A stretch of DNA of 64,000 nt from Phycisphaeraceae bacterium (GCA_019636845.1 JAHBWV010000001.1:1798001-1862000); one strand, 5' to 3'; shown: positions 1 through 8,839, numbered from the stretch's first letter. Notes: generated by a model from the letters alone, not told the origin. Numbers and translations are program-made.

Positions 1-1
1 G

Positions 2-115
2 CCGCTGGTGGCAGGGGAGCGGGAAACCGTTTCGGAGCGGGATCTCCGGGCGATCGCGGCCGAACCGGACTGGGAGCGGCAGCGGGAGATGTGGCGGCGG
101 GTGTGTGGCCCCTGA
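2..115 (+). CDS. C-terminal fragment of an unidentified protein
   Basis: The window opens inside a reading frame in frame 2 that gives 37 residues rich in Arg, Glu and Trp, ending Met-Trp-Arg-Arg-Val-Cys-Gly-Pro at a TGA. The mix of charged and hydrophobic residues looks like the tail of a helical protein. Frame 1 across the same bases gives a low-complexity Gly/Ala string and is less credible. No domain can be recognised. The gap to the next start is 86 bp on the same strand, so the two genes could be cotranscribed. Confidence 0.4.
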   Translation, partial: PLVAGERETVSERDLRAIAAEPDWERQREMWRRVCGP

Positions 116-201
116 CCGGTTAACCCAATCAGTCTGATTCGGCTACATTGATCTCCAAGGGCGACGGTTCCGGCTGGGACGCCGCTGGAGGAGGCTGCTG
201 C

Positions 202-1923
202 GTGGCCAAGAAGAGCTCAGACAGTCGGGCATCCACCGAACCGCAGAAAGCCTCTTCCGGTCCGGCATATCTGTTCGCGCTGAGGGGTGACGATGCGGTT
301 AGCACCGCGACCGTTTTCTATCGCGCGCCAACTGTTGACATGGCTCGATCCGTCGGCCAGAGGGTTACGGACAACTCGGGGAAGGAAAGTGGTTGGCGGG
401 TGGTGCTCGTCGCCGCGGCCTCAGTGCAGAAAGTAAGCCAAGTCCAACTCGACGAGGCGATCGAATCGCTCGATGTATACGTCGATCCTGATCCCGGCTT
501 GTATGACCCGGAACCGTCATCGGGCACGCTGCAGAGGGCTGTGTTCAAGCAGCAGGCGGCGAGTTGGGAGGCGCTGCTAAAACCGGACGACGACACGCCG
601 GAGAAGAAGAGCCCCGAACCCAGTGCTTCAGCGATTGCGGACACAGCCCTGCTCGCCATGATTCTTCGGGACGCGATCTTCGTGCAACTCGATTATCCAG
701 AAGCAGGTTCCTCTCAGCAGCATATCGCGCTGGTCAAGGATGTTCGGGAGCGGATTTTACGCTCGCTCGATCGTACCGGTATGGCTCGCCTCAAGTGTCT
801 GGCGACGGTTGGAGAACATGTCAAAGATCCGCCCGAGCCCGTGAGATGGGGCATGTTCGCGGGTGCGGTCGCCATGTGCCATCCCGACTTCGGGGGCGAG
901 GTCGAGGGCCCGCTGAGCGATGCCGAGCTCCCTGCCGCAATGGAACGGGTCATGCGGCTGTGCCAGGATACAGCGGCCGCCGATGTACGTGCGCTCTCAG
1001 ATCAACTCGGCGAGTTCATGATGGTGTCGTGCCGACGCCCGACCGGCTCACACGACTCTTCGTTCAAGGACCCACGACGCGCGGCCCACCTCTTCGACCG
1101 CTATTGGCGTCTCGCGAACGCGCTCCTTCAGACGCAGTTGCGGGTCCGTGTTGGCTACAACCCTCATCCTCTCATGAGGTACATAGAGAATCTGCGAGAT
1201 CGGATCGCGGGATGTATGGAAGTGCTCAAGGGTCAGCCGAAAGCGTCCGAGATCGCAGCAGACCTCGACAACATGCTGTCCGTGCTCGTAGATGGAGATG
1301 TCGATGATCTCCACGTCATGGAAGAGTGGGTTCTTCCTGCGATCCGCAGGATCGAACTGTTCGTGACGAGAAACGGTATGTCGCTGGGCTTGTGGCATGG
1401 TCACTTGACGCAGGCCGAGAAGTACTTCCTCGATCATGTTGAGCTGCAGGTCAAGGAATACAACGCAGAAGTTAATGGCGAATGGCAACGGATGCTCAAG
1501 CGAGCAGGCGATATGGGCGCAAAGCGAGGTGACGAGCGCTCGCCAGCTCCCACGAATACGCCCTCACCCCATCCGGTTCACGATGCATCTCCGGCAAACG
1601 CCACACCTCCAGATCAGCATCCTGCGCCCTATTCTCCTCCGCCACCGCCCCCAGCCGACAAGAAGCGGCCGCGCGTGGTGCTGGGCAAGATCGGCGAGCC
1701 GTGCTGGGTGAATGGCAACATGAAGGGGAAGTTGAACGAGGGGCAGCACACACTTATCAGTTCGCTTCTTGCAGCTGGCGAAGCGGGGCTCACCATGAAA
1801 GCTGCTGAAGGCATTATTGCATCCGCGAGGCGCATCTTGCGTGAACTCCGCAAGGATGATGATTGGAAAGCTGTCATCCAAGTCGCCGAGCGAGCACACG
1901 GCGGTTACCGAATCCTGCAGTAG
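202..1923 (+). CDS. Hypothetical protein with C-terminal winged-helix-like domain
   Basis: This 573-residue protein is soluble with no signal peptide. The GTG at 202 is chosen because a GGAGGAGG ribosome-binding site lies seven bases upstream; the longer reading from a TTG at 148 lacks one. Residues to about 440 form an alpha-helical body of unknown fold. A Pro-rich linker (about 450-500, with a run of six prolines) follows. The last 75 residues (GKLNEGQHTLISSLL through AHGGYRIL) look like a winged helix-turn-helix seen at the end of many planctomycete hypothetical proteins. A DNA-binding role is inferred from that tail and from its place ahead of replication genes. The main body is not recognised. 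Confidence 0.7.
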   Translation: MAKKSSDSRASTEPQKASSGPAYLFALRGDDAVSTATVFYRAPTVDMARSVGQRVTDNSGKESGWRVVLVAAASVQKVSQVQLDEAIESLDVYVDPDPGLYDPEPSSGTLQRAVFKQQAASWEALLKPDDDTPEKKSPEPSASAIADTALLAMILRDAIFVQLDYPEAGSSQQHIALVKDVRERILRSLDRTGMARLKCLATVGEHVKDPPEPVRWGMFAGAVAMCHPDFGGEVEGPLSDAELPAAMERVMRLCQDTAAADVRALSDQLGEFMMVSCRRPTGSHDSSFKDPRRAAHLFDRYWRLANALLQTQLRVRVGYNPHPLMRYIENLRDRIAGCMEVLKGQPKASEIAADLDNMLSVLVDGDVDDLHVMEEWVLPAIRRIELFVTRNGMSLGLWHGHLTQAEKYFLDHVELQVKEYNAEVNGEWQRMLKRAGDMGAKRGDERSPAPTNTPSPHPVHDASPANATPPDQHPAPYSPPPPPPADKKRPRVVLGKIGEPCWVNGNMKGKLNEGQHTLISSLLAAGEAGLTMKAAEGIIASARRILRELRKDDDWKAVIQVAERAHGGYRILQ

Positions 1924-1961
1924 GTCCACTCTTGTCCACCGAGTTGTCCACGAACATCCAC
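1924..1961 (+). repeat. Four phased TCCAC repeats (iteron or DnaA-box-like)
   Basis: Immediately after the stop of the preceding gene lie four copies of (T)TGTCCAC or close variants, beginning near 1924, 1934, 1946 and 1956. Spacing is 10-12 bases, about one helical turn. Two copies read TTGTCCAC, one substitution from the core of the DnaA box TTATCCAC. Such phasing is typical of iterons. Placement upstream of a primase-helicase suggests an origin. The function is inferred. Confidence 0.4.
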
Positions 1962-2184
1962 CGGGATCGGTGAGCACTCTGTCGCGTTGCTGTTAACCGC
2001 ACGCTCGACAGAGGAGAACACCGTGGAGCATCTCGCTCGTCCCCCCGATTAGTTAACGCTCGCTGACGGCTCACACCGCCCCACGTATCCGTCGTCGCGA
2101 CGGATGTCTCGCCCCCCACATTCTCTTGCAAGAGGACAAGCGGCTCTTCAGCCGCCGCGCGATCGCCGCGCAAGGACCGACCCC

Positions 2185-2706
2185 ATGCTCATCGACCCCG
2201 AAGACTTGCAGTTCGCCAACATGGTGATCGCGCGCCGGATCCAGTCCCTCCGACGCTCCGGAGCCATCCAGAAGGGCGAGGAAGAAGACTTCGCCGCCGA
2301 CATCACGGTGTACCTGCTCTCCGTCTGGGATAGGTTCGACCCCCAGCGCGGCACGCGCGAGGCCTTCATCAACACAGTGGTGACCACCCACTCGGTGTCG
2401 CTTCTCCGGAAGCGCAAGGCCAAGAAACGCGGTGGGTCGCGCCCAACGGGTGATGCCGATCCGAGCGAGTGCCCGGACCCGAGGACCGACGGTGACGCCG
2501 CCGAGCGGCACTCGGACCTCAAGGCGGACCTCGAGGTGGTCATGGAACACCTGAGCCCCATGCAGCAGCGTCTCGTGAACCGGCTCATGCGCGATGCCGT
2601 CAAACCGGTGGCCGACGCGCTCGGCATGCCCCGGAGCACCCTGCGTGGCCATTGCCGCCGTATGCGGGACATCTTCAAGGACGCCGGGCTGGAGGACTAC
2701 CTGTGA
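2185..2706 (+). CDS. Sigma-70-family-like regulatory protein
   Basis: A 173-residue protein starting at the ATG at 2185, with AAGGA eight bases upstream. Residues about 25-80 (EDFAADITVYLLSVWDRFDP then a helix and RKRKAKK) resemble sigma region 2. Residues about 120-165 (LSPMQQRLVNRLMRDAVK, then VADALGMPRSTLRGHCRRM) form a region-4-like helix-turn-helix. The linker is acidic and variable, as in ECF sigma factors. It sits just upstream of two genes reading the same way into a primase-helicase, so it may direct transcription of this element. It could instead be a simple HTH regulator without core-polymerase binding. Confidence 0.6.
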   Translation: MLIDPEDLQFANMVIARRIQSLRRSGAIQKGEEEDFAADITVYLLSVWDRFDPQRGTREAFINTVVTTHSVSLLRKRKAKKRGGSRPTGDADPSECPDPRTDGDAAERHSDLKADLEVVMEHLSPMQQRLVNRLMRDAVKPVADALGMPRSTLRGHCRRMRDIFKDAGLEDYL

Positions 2707-2759
2707 ACGCCGCCGCCACCTTGCCGCCGGTTCGCGTAGATGTGCTGAGGAGCCAATCC

Positions 2760-3080
2760 ATGACCACGCATGACCTGCGAGCCGGCCGATCTGTGTACCG
2801 CATCGAGTTCAACCCCGGAACGGACATCGGGTCCATCGAGGACACGCTGCTCCTGGCGATTCTGGCTGTCGGGTGCCTGCACGGGCAGGCGGCGGTTCGG
2901 CTCGAGACCGGCTACGCGATCGACGCCGATGCCGGGGTGGTCGTGCTGGACGCCGAGGCGCCTCTTGGCATCGCGGTGGCCCGCGTGTTTGTGGGGATGT
3001 GTTCCCATGAGTACGGAGACGACACGTTCCGCGTAGCACGACTCAGCTCCAGAATTGAAACCAGCGAGGCCGCAGCATGA
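2760..3080 (+). CDS. Hypothetical small protein
   Basis: About 106 residues. The ATG at 2760 has GAGGAG nine bases upstream. A GTG at 2703 that overlaps the preceding stop (GTGA) is an alternative start giving 125 residues. The protein contains a hydrophobic helix (LLLAILAVGCLHGQAAV) followed by beta-rich sequence, with no signal peptide. The gene ends in an ATGA overlap with the primase-helicase gene, which argues for translational coupling in one operon. No family is recognised; it may be an accessory to the replication protein. Confidence 0.55.
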   Translation: MTTHDLRAGRSVYRIEFNPGTDIGSIEDTLLLAILAVGCLHGQAAVRLETGYAIDADAGVVVLDAEAPLGIAVARVFVGMCSHEYGDDTFRVARLSSRIETSEAAA

Positions 3081-5551
3081 ACGACGCATCTTCCTGTCCA
3101 GCCGAAACCCGGGTTCTCGCGGAGAATATCCCATCATCGATCAAGGCAATCGATCGCTGGGTCGTCTGGCGGTCCGTCCCTGACGAAGACGGTGGCAAGC
3201 CGAAGAAGATTCCGATCAATCCGAAGACCGGTCGGGCCGCGAGCGTCTCGGACAACACCACGTGGACGACATTTGACGAGGCGCTGAGCTATCTCCGCAG
3301 TGACCCCGAGTTGGCTGGCCTCATGTTCGTGTTGTGCAAGTGCTCACGGATCGTGGGCATTGACCTGGATAACTGCGTCGGCGAGGACCTTCAGGTCTCG
3401 AAGGAGGCCGTAGAACTCATCGAGGAGTTCGATACATATACCGAAGCGTCTCCGAGCGGCACCGGATTCAAGATGCTGCTCTGGGGCGAAAAGCCGGGAA
3501 GCGCGTGCAGGAAGAAGGACGTCTTCGGCTGCTCTGAGATCGAGATTTACGAGCACGCACGCTTCTGGGCCATGACTGGCAATGTGGTCAGCGACGGTTC
3601 TGCGGAGATTGAGCCACGACAGGAGGAATTGGAAGACCTTTACTCGGAGCTGTTTCCGCCGAAGCCGGAGCGGCCTCGCCCCTCCTCTATCGATGGGTTC
3701 TCGGGCGACGACGCCGCGCTCCTTCGAAAGGCACGCGACGCCGCGAACGGCGGCAAGTTCACGCGCTTGTACGACGCGGGCGACATCAGCGAGTACGGCG
3801 GCGACGACAGCGCGGCGGACCTGGCGCTCGTCTCGATGTTGGCCTTTTGGACCGGGCCGGATCACGAGCGCATCGCCCGTATCTTCAAAGCGTCTGCGCT
3901 CTACCGCCCGAAGTGGGACCGTGACGATTATCGCGAGCTCACGATCGGCACCGCGCTCGATGGAATGACCCATTTCTACGGGCAGAAGGCGGCGCGTGAG
4001 AGTACGTCCGGCGCGCCGCTTCCCGAAGTGGACCTTGGGCCTGATGAGCACCGTGTCATCGGCGAGGTGGTCGAGGCGCTCGCCGCCGATCCAGACCTCT
4101 TCCAGCGTGGCGGCCAGCTGGTCCGCGTTATCTGGATCGCCGAAGGCAAGACGCCGCGGCCCACGATACGGGAACTCGAGCCCCCCACGCTTCGTGAGAT
4201 CATCACGCGGAACGTTGTGCTCATGAAGTTCGACGCCAAGACCAAGGAAATGGTCCATGCCCATCCCTCGGGATGGCTGGTCTCCGCCGTGCACTCGCGG
4301 GGAGAGTGGCAAGGGATTCGGACTCTCAACGGGATCTCGCAGGCGCCGGTGCTGCGGCCCGACGGGTCGGTCGTACAAAGCCCCGGTTACGACGCAGTGA
4401 CCGGTGTGTTGTACGTGCCCAGCCATGCCTTCCCCATGGTTCCACACGATGTCAACGTTGACGACGCCTCCGAGGCCATGCGCCATCTCCTCGACCTCGT
4501 CCGCGACTTCCCCTTCGCCAGCCCGGAACACGCCGCCGCGTGGATTGCGGGCCTGCTCACTATCGTTGCTCGCCACACCTTTACTGGCAACGCCCCACTC
4601 TTCCTTGTGGACGCCAACGTGCGAGGCGCGGGCAAAACCCTTCTGGCGCAGATCGCGGGCAGAATCGCTCTCGGGCACGAACTCCCTGTGAGCAGCTATT
4701 CGCACGACCCGGCCGAGATGAGGAAGGGCATCACCACGATGGTTATGGCCGGGGAGCCGGTGGTGCTCCTGGACAACCTCTCGGGTGTCTTCGGCAACGA
4801 GGCCGTTGATCGCCAGCTCACGAGCGCCCGCTGGCGCGACCGGGTCCTCGGTGCCAACGCCCAAGTCGATCTCCCTATGACAACCACGCTGTGGGCGACC
4901 GGCAACAACGTCTCTATCGCTGCCGACACGGCGAGACGGACCATCCACATCCGGCTCGACTCTCCCCTTGAGCGGCCCGAGGACCGAGCTGACTTCCAAC
5001 AGCGTGACATCATGGACTTCGTCGCCGCCAACGGGCCGTCGCTGTACATCGACGCGATCATGATCGTCGCTGCGTACCTCCGCGCGGGGTGCCCGCAGGC
5101 AAAGGGCATTCGTCCCATGGGCTCTTTCGAGGGATGGTCCAGAGTCATCAGGGGCGCGGTCATCTGGGTCGGGCTGATTGATCCATGCTCGACCCGTGAC
5201 GAACTGGAGCTTGTCGCGGACTCAGGGAAGGACACCCTCGGGACGTTGCTCGACGCATGGGCGGCTTTCGACCCTAAGGGCGAGGGCGTCATCATCGCCG
5301 ATGCGGTCCGGCACGTCTACACCGAGGTCATGGGCCAGCTCCCCAGCGACGCGGGGAGCGTGGCCATGCGGACGGCCTTCGAGCTTCTGGCGGGCGCGAA
5401 TGGCAAGGCACCGAACGCGCGCCAGATCTCCAACAAGCTCAAGGCGTACCGCAGGCGCGTCATCGACGGGCGCATGCTGGACTTCGATCCCTCCCAGAAG
5501 CGTCCCAGCGGTTACGCGTGGAAGGTCATCAAGCGGGAGACGCAGGCATGA
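3077..5551 (+). CDS. PrimPol-like primase-helicase (COG4983-type)
   Basis: An 824-residue replication protein of the kind found in phages and plasmids. The N-terminal 200 residues resemble archaeo-eukaryotic primase/PrimPol: GIDLDN with Asp96 and Asp98, SGTGFK at 127-132, and RFWAMTG at 162-168. The C-terminal half carries a helicase-like ATPase with a P-loop RGAGKTLLA near 515, a Walker B VVLLDNL near 561, and a later ATGNN motif that fits sensor 1. It probably primes and unwinds the element's own DNA. It overlaps the genes on both sides by ATGA. The family assignment is confident at fold level; the replicon type (phage, plasmid or integrated satellite) is not settled. Confidence 0.8.
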   Translation: MNDASSCPAETRVLAENIPSSIKAIDRWVVWRSVPDEDGGKPKKIPINPKTGRAASVSDNTTWTTFDEALSYLRSDPELAGLMFVLCKCSRIVGIDLDNCVGEDLQVSKEAVELIEEFDTYTEASPSGTGFKMLLWGEKPGSACRKKDVFGCSEIEIYEHARFWAMTGNVVSDGSAEIEPRQEELEDLYSELFPPKPERPRPSSIDGFSGDDAALLRKARDAANGGKFTRLYDAGDISEYGGDDSAADLALVSMLAFWTGPDHERIARIFKASALYRPKWDRDDYRELTIGTALDGMTHFYGQKAARESTSGAPLPEVDLGPDEHRVIGEVVEALAADPDLFQRGGQLVRVIWIAEGKTPRPTIRELEPPTLREIITRNVVLMKFDAKTKEMVHAHPSGWLVSAVHSRGEWQGIRTLNGISQAPVLRPDGSVVQSPGYDAVTGVLYVPSHAFPMVPHDVNVDDASEAMRHLLDLVRDFPFASPEHAAAWIAGLLTIVARHTFTGNAPLFLVDANVRGAGKTLLAQIAGRIALGHELPVSSYSHDPAEMRKGITTMVMAGEPVVLLDNLSGVFGNEAVDRQLTSARWRDRVLGANAQVDLPMTTTLWATGNNVSIAADTARRTIHIRLDSPLERPEDRADFQQRDIMDFVAANGPSLYIDAIMIVAAYLRAGCPQAKGIRPMGSFEGWSRVIRGAVIWVGLIDPCSTRDELELVADSGKDTLGTLLDAWAAFDPKGEGVIIADAVRHVYTEVMGQLPSDAGSVAMRTAFELLAGANGKAPNARQISNKLKAYRRRVIDGRMLDFDPSQKRPSGYAWKVIKRETQA

Positions 5552-5826
5552 ATCCTGAATCTCTGAATCTGCTGAATCTCCGGACCGCCGTTCCGATGCG
5601 CGGGTGTGACGAGATGGCTGGCCAGAAGTCCATCAACCGGCGACCGCGAGACCCTTCCCGGAGTGCTTACCCCCCTCTCCTCCTATACCGCCGACCAACG
5701 CCGCCCACTGAAAGGGGCCCGGAGCGAAGAAACGCGCGGGAACGAGGGGAAACAGATTCAGGAGATTCACAGATTCAGGATTCGGGTGTGAAACGGGTCG
5801 CTGTGGGAACAAGGGGAACGACATGA
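5548..5826 (+). CDS. Possible small Arg-rich protein spanning an inverted repeat
   Basis: A 92-residue frame whose start overlaps the primase-helicase stop by ATGA and whose stop overlaps the methyltransferase start by ATGA. This exact nesting favours a translated gene. Against it, the sequence is low in hydrophobic core, rich in Arg/Pro/Gly, and the two ends are the arms of a nearly perfect 30-bp inverted repeat, so the frame may be accidental. No domain is recognised. It could equally be a non-coding spacer or origin between two genes. Confidence 0.35.
   Translation: MNPESLNLLNLRTAVPMRGCDEMAGQKSINRRPRDPSRSAYPPLLLYRRPTPPTERGPERRNARERGETDSGDSQIQDSGVKRVAVGTRGTT
5550..5783. repeat. 30-bp inverted repeat built from CTGAATCT units
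   Basis: The left arm (5550-5579) contains three CTGAATCT units after an initial GAATC. The right arm (5754-5783) is its reverse complement at 28 of 30 positions. The arms are 174 bp apart. Tandem octamers inside each arm resemble protein-binding iterons, and the pair could form a large stem-loop in DNA or mRNA between the primase-helicase and methyltransferase genes. It could be an origin, a recombination site or an mRNA processing structure. Confidence 0.75.
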
Positions 5827-7172
5827 CGAGCGCGACGACGACAGGAATGGCGATTGAGATGCGGGGCGTGGACGAGATCACGCCCTACGACCGAAACCCG
5901 CGGGTGAACGACGGCGCGGTCGAGGCGGTGGCGAGGTCGATCAAGGAGTACGGGTTCCGCCAGCCCATCGTGGTAGACAAGAACGACATCATCGTCGTCG
6001 GTCACACGCGCTGGAAGGCGGCGAAACATCTCGGGCTGACGCAGGTGCCGGTGCATGTGGCGACGGACCTGTCGCCAGAAGCGGCGAAGGCGTACAGGTT
6101 GGCCGACAACCGCACCGCACTGATCGCCGAGTGGTCGGACGAACTGCTTGCGATCGAACTCGGCGAGTTAAAGGCGCTGGACATCGACCTTGGCGGACTC
6201 GGCTTCTCCGACGTTGAGATCAGCCGCTTGCTTGAGCCGGGGTTGGAGGTCGGCGCGACGGATCCGGATGACATCCCCGCGCCGCCGGATGAGGCGACGA
6301 CCAAGCGCGGGGACATCTGGATCTTGGGCAACCACAGGTTGATGTGCGGCGACAGCGGCAGCGTCGAAGACCTCGATCGACTGCTCGATGGCGCGGTGAT
6401 CCATCTCTGCAACACGGATCCGCCGTACAACGTCAAGGTCGAGCCGCGGAGCAACAACGCGATCGCGGCGGGATTGAGTTCGTTCCAAGCCACGAACACG
6501 CAGCCGCGCAACCACCACCAACGCTTCGACGCCGCGCGCAATCCCGCGAGCAAGAAGGGAACGGGCAAGCAGATGCGTGCGAAAGATCGCCCGCTCGCGA
6601 ACGACTTCGTCAGCGATGAGGAGTTCGATCGCTTGCTCGACTCGTGGTTCGGCAACATCGCGCGCGTGCTCATGCCGGGCGGATCGTTTTATATTTGGGG
6701 CGGCTATGCGAATCTCGGCAACTACCCGCCGGTGCTGAAGAAGCACTGCCTGTACTTCTCGCAAGGAATCGTGTGGGACAAACTGCATCCGGTCTTGACG
6801 AGAAAAGACTTCATGGGCGCGTTCGAGTTGGCCTTCTACGGCTGGAAAGAAGGGGCCGCGCACCGGTACTTCGGCCCCAACAACGAGACGGACCTGTGGC
6901 ATGTGAAGAAGGTGAACCCGCAATCGATGGTTCATCTGACGGAGAAGCCGACCGAACTCGCGAAGCGCGCGATCGAGTACTCATCGCAGCCGGGCGAGAA
7001 CGTGCTCGATCTGTTTGGGGGCAGTGGTTCCAGTCTGATCGCGGCCGAGCAGACAGGGCGCAAGGCGTTCCTGATGGAGTTGGATGCGCCGTACTGCGAC
7101 GTGATCGTGCAGCGTTGGGAGAACTTCACGGGAAAGAAGGCGCAGCGGGTTCAGGCGGGAGGCAAGGCGTGA
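5823..7172 (+). CDS. ParB-like nuclease domain fused to DNA methyltransferase
   Basis: A 449-residue fusion common on prophages and integrative elements. Residues about 15-100 are a ParB/sulfiredoxin-type domain, with a GHTRWKAAKHLG segment matching the conserved G-(E/H)-R-R-x-x-A motif. Residues about 165-435 form a beta-class N6-adenine or N4-cytosine methyltransferase: motif IV TDPPYN comes first and the SAM-binding motif LDLFGGSGSS last. No restriction partner is adjacent, so it is probably an orphan methylase for self-protection or replication control. It overlaps the upstream small frame by ATGA and the convergent membrane-protein gene by 22 bp. Confidence 0.85.
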   Translation: MTSATTTGMAIEMRGVDEITPYDRNPRVNDGAVEAVARSIKEYGFRQPIVVDKNDIIVVGHTRWKAAKHLGLTQVPVHVATDLSPEAAKAYRLADNRTALIAEWSDELLAIELGELKALDIDLGGLGFSDVEISRLLEPGLEVGATDPDDIPAPPDEATTKRGDIWILGNHRLMCGDSGSVEDLDRLLDGAVIHLCNTDPPYNVKVEPRSNNAIAAGLSSFQATNTQPRNHHQRFDAARNPASKKGTGKQMRAKDRPLANDFVSDEEFDRLLDSWFGNIARVLMPGGSFYIWGGYANLGNYPPVLKKHCLYFSQGIVWDKLHPVLTRKDFMGAFELAFYGWKEGAAHRYFGPNNETDLWHVKKVNPQSMVHLTEKPTELAKRAIEYSSQPGENVLDLFGGSGSSLIAAEQTGRKAFLMELDAPYCDVIVQRWENFTGKKAQRVQAGGKA

Positions 7173-7840
7173 GCGACTGGCTCACTCGCCCTGCGCATGT
7201 GCGTCGTCCCGCACTCGGGACAGACGGCGTGGTTCTCGCGCGGGTACGCGCAGCGGGAGCAGAGGCCGCGACGTTTTCGAAGGAAGCGACGCACCGCCGC
7301 TACGGTAGCGACGATGCACCACGCGACGATCGCGTAGAAGCCGGTATTAGCCGCGAAGCCTGCGAGGACGGGCTGGAGCGGCACCGTGGTCGGAATCGCC
7401 CTTCCGTCGGTTCTGATCAACCATGCGAACGAGTCGCGGGGTCTGATCTCGAAGCCCCATTTGTATTGCCCGTGTGCGTCTTGAGACCATGTACGGAACG
7501 TCATGCACGGCCATCCAGCGGCGATGACAGTCGCGTAGCCGTCTTCCGCAATGTCATTGAGGACGTCGCGCGGGAACCACGCAGGTCTCGATTCCAATGG
7601 AAACCACTTTGGGACATTGTTTCGCGAGTACGGAAAGAGACTGCCCGAAGCAGTGACCACCTGATGGCCGAACATCTCTGTGCGGAAGCAGAAGATGTCC
7701 CGATCTCCGTGCATGATCAGGACCGGGGAATGCCTCTTCCACACGGTTCCGTGGGCGAACACAATGCTCCAAGCCACGGTGACATTGAGGGCAGCCCCAA
7801 GCAACAGGTAGAGGAGGATGGGACGAACGCTTCGCTTCAC
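7151..7840 (-). CDS. Membrane protein with C-terminal zinc ribbon
   Basis: About 229 residues from a GTG at 7840; an in-frame ATG at 7882 would add 14. An N-terminal membrane helix (ILLYLLLGAALNVTVAWSIVFA) is followed by an extracytoplasmic stretch of about 120 residues. A second membrane helix (FYAIVAWCIVATVAAV) precedes a short basic tail with a CSRCAYPRENHAVCPECGT zinc ribbon. This two-helix plus ribbon layout is frequent in planctomycete proteins of unknown function. It is convergent with the methyltransferase gene, overlapping its end. The role is unknown. Confidence 0.65.
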   Translation of the reverse strand: MKRSVRPILLYLLLGAALNVTVAWSIVFAHGTVWKRHSPVLIMHGDRDIFCFRTEMFGHQVVTASGSLFPYSRNNVPKWFPLESRPAWFPRDVLNDIAEDGYATVIAAGWPCMTFRTWSQDAHGQYKWGFEIRPRDSFAWLIRTDGRAIPTTVPLQPVLAGFAANTGFYAIVAWCIVATVAAVRRFLRKRRGLCSRCAYPRENHAVCPECGTTHMRRASEPVAHALPPA

Positions 7841-7927
7841 GTCGCCAGCGTACCACGCCAGACACTCTCGCCGAAGAAACACCCCAGCGTGGTGCCGGGG
7901 TGGCTCTGGCGGTGCGTTGGCCGTCCG

Positions 7928-8194
7928 TCAGTCGGGCTCGGCCTCAGGCAGTGGGCCGTCGCGTTCCGTGTCCCAGTCCATCTCGTCCTCGACGACCTGA
8001 TCGAGGTCGTCGTCGGTGAGGTAGCCGACGGTCTGCATGCCTTGGCACCGCGCAACCGCACGGGCGAGGGCGACCCAATCGTCAATGGTCGCCATGTGCG
8101 AGGCGCGTGCTTCGAGGAGCGAGAGTGCGGCATGCAGCACGGCGTCGCGGGGATCGAACTCGGGGGAGGCAATGTCGGGCGTCATGGTCGTCAT
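7928..8194 (-). CDS. Small acidic hypothetical protein
   Basis: An 88-residue protein; an alternative ATG lies three codons in. A purine-rich GGAAGGGGG sits about eight bases upstream, inside the end of the HARE-HTH gene, whose stop is only three bases before this start. The C-terminus is highly acidic (DDDLDQVVEDEMDWD) and the centre is helical. The arrangement indicates cotranscription with the upstream genes. No family is recognised. Small acidic proteins in phage-like elements often act as inhibitors or DNA mimics, but nothing here demonstrates that. Confidence 0.6.
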   Translation of the reverse strand: MTTMTPDIASPEFDPRDAVLHAALSLLEARASHMATIDDWVALARAVARCQGMQTVGYLTDDDLDQVVEDEMDWDTERDGPLPEAEPD

Positions 8195-8197
8195 GGA

Positions 8198-8839
8198 TCA
8201 GGCCCCCTTCCCGGTGGACTGAAACATCCCACGATCCACCTTCTTGAAGCGGGCGTCCTTGCCCTTCGCGCTGATCTCCCTGATGATCGCGGCGTAGAGC
8301 GTGGCCTCGGGCGTCTTGCCGCCGGGGCTGGTCCAGAGCCCCTTGGCGTGCATCACGTCGATCATGTCGAGGGCGCGGAGCGGGCGGTCGGACTCGGCGA
8401 GGACCTTGGCGGCGGCATCGAGCGCCGAGATGCGCTTCGCCTTGGCGGGCTTCGCGGGTTTGGCCTTGGGGGCGTTGGCGTCCTTCGCCTCCTTGGCCGC
8501 CTTGCCACCCGTCGCCCGTGGTTCGCCCGTGGGCGATCCCTTGGCGGCGGTGGCGTTCCGGGTCGCCTTGGGGGGCTTGGCGGCGTGGGCGATCGTCGGG
8601 GCCGCGTTCGTTCCCGCGATGGCCGCCTCAAGGGCCGCGTCGTTCTCCAGCGGGTCGTTCTGCCAACCCTCAGGCTTGGACCCGCGTGCGGCCTTCGTCG
8701 GGCGCTTGGGCGCGTTCGTGGCGGGCTTGGCGTTCAACTTGGCCAGCGCATCGGCGCGTGCCTTGTCGTTGGCACTGGGCTCGCTGGTGGCCTTGGTCGT
8801 CTTGCTGGTGGTCTTGGTCGTCGTGGTCTTCTTCGACAT
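8198..8839 (-). CDS. HARE-HTH domain protein with Lys/Ala/Thr-rich N-terminus
   Basis: A 213-residue protein. The first 135 residues are disordered, rich in Lys, Ala, Thr and Pro, and resemble histone H1-like or other DNA-binding tails. The last 75 residues (ISALDAAAKVLAES through DRGMFQSTG) fit the HARE-HTH winged-helix fold, which is found in restriction endonucleases, RNA polymerase delta subunit and chromatin proteins. The start at 8839 has GGAGA upstream. It is probably a nucleoid-binding or regulatory factor of the element, or a sensor of modified DNA as proposed for HARE domains. Strong compositional bias limits homology calls in the N-terminal part. Confidence 0.7.
   Translation of the reverse strand: MSKKTTTTKTTSKTTKATSEPSANDKARADALAKLNAKPATNAPKRPTKAARGSKPEGWQNDPLENDAALEAAIAGTNAAPTIAHAAKPPKATRNATAAKGSPTGEPRATGGKAAKEAKDANAPKAKPAKPAKAKRISALDAAAKVLAESDRPLRALDMIDVMHAKGLWTSPGGKTPEATLYAAIIREISAKGKDARFKKVDRGMFQSTGKGA

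Noticed and set aside
3344..4999. 551-codon frame antisense to the PrimPol-helicase
   Set aside because: No recognisable motif; the sense frame has clear primase and helicase motifs.
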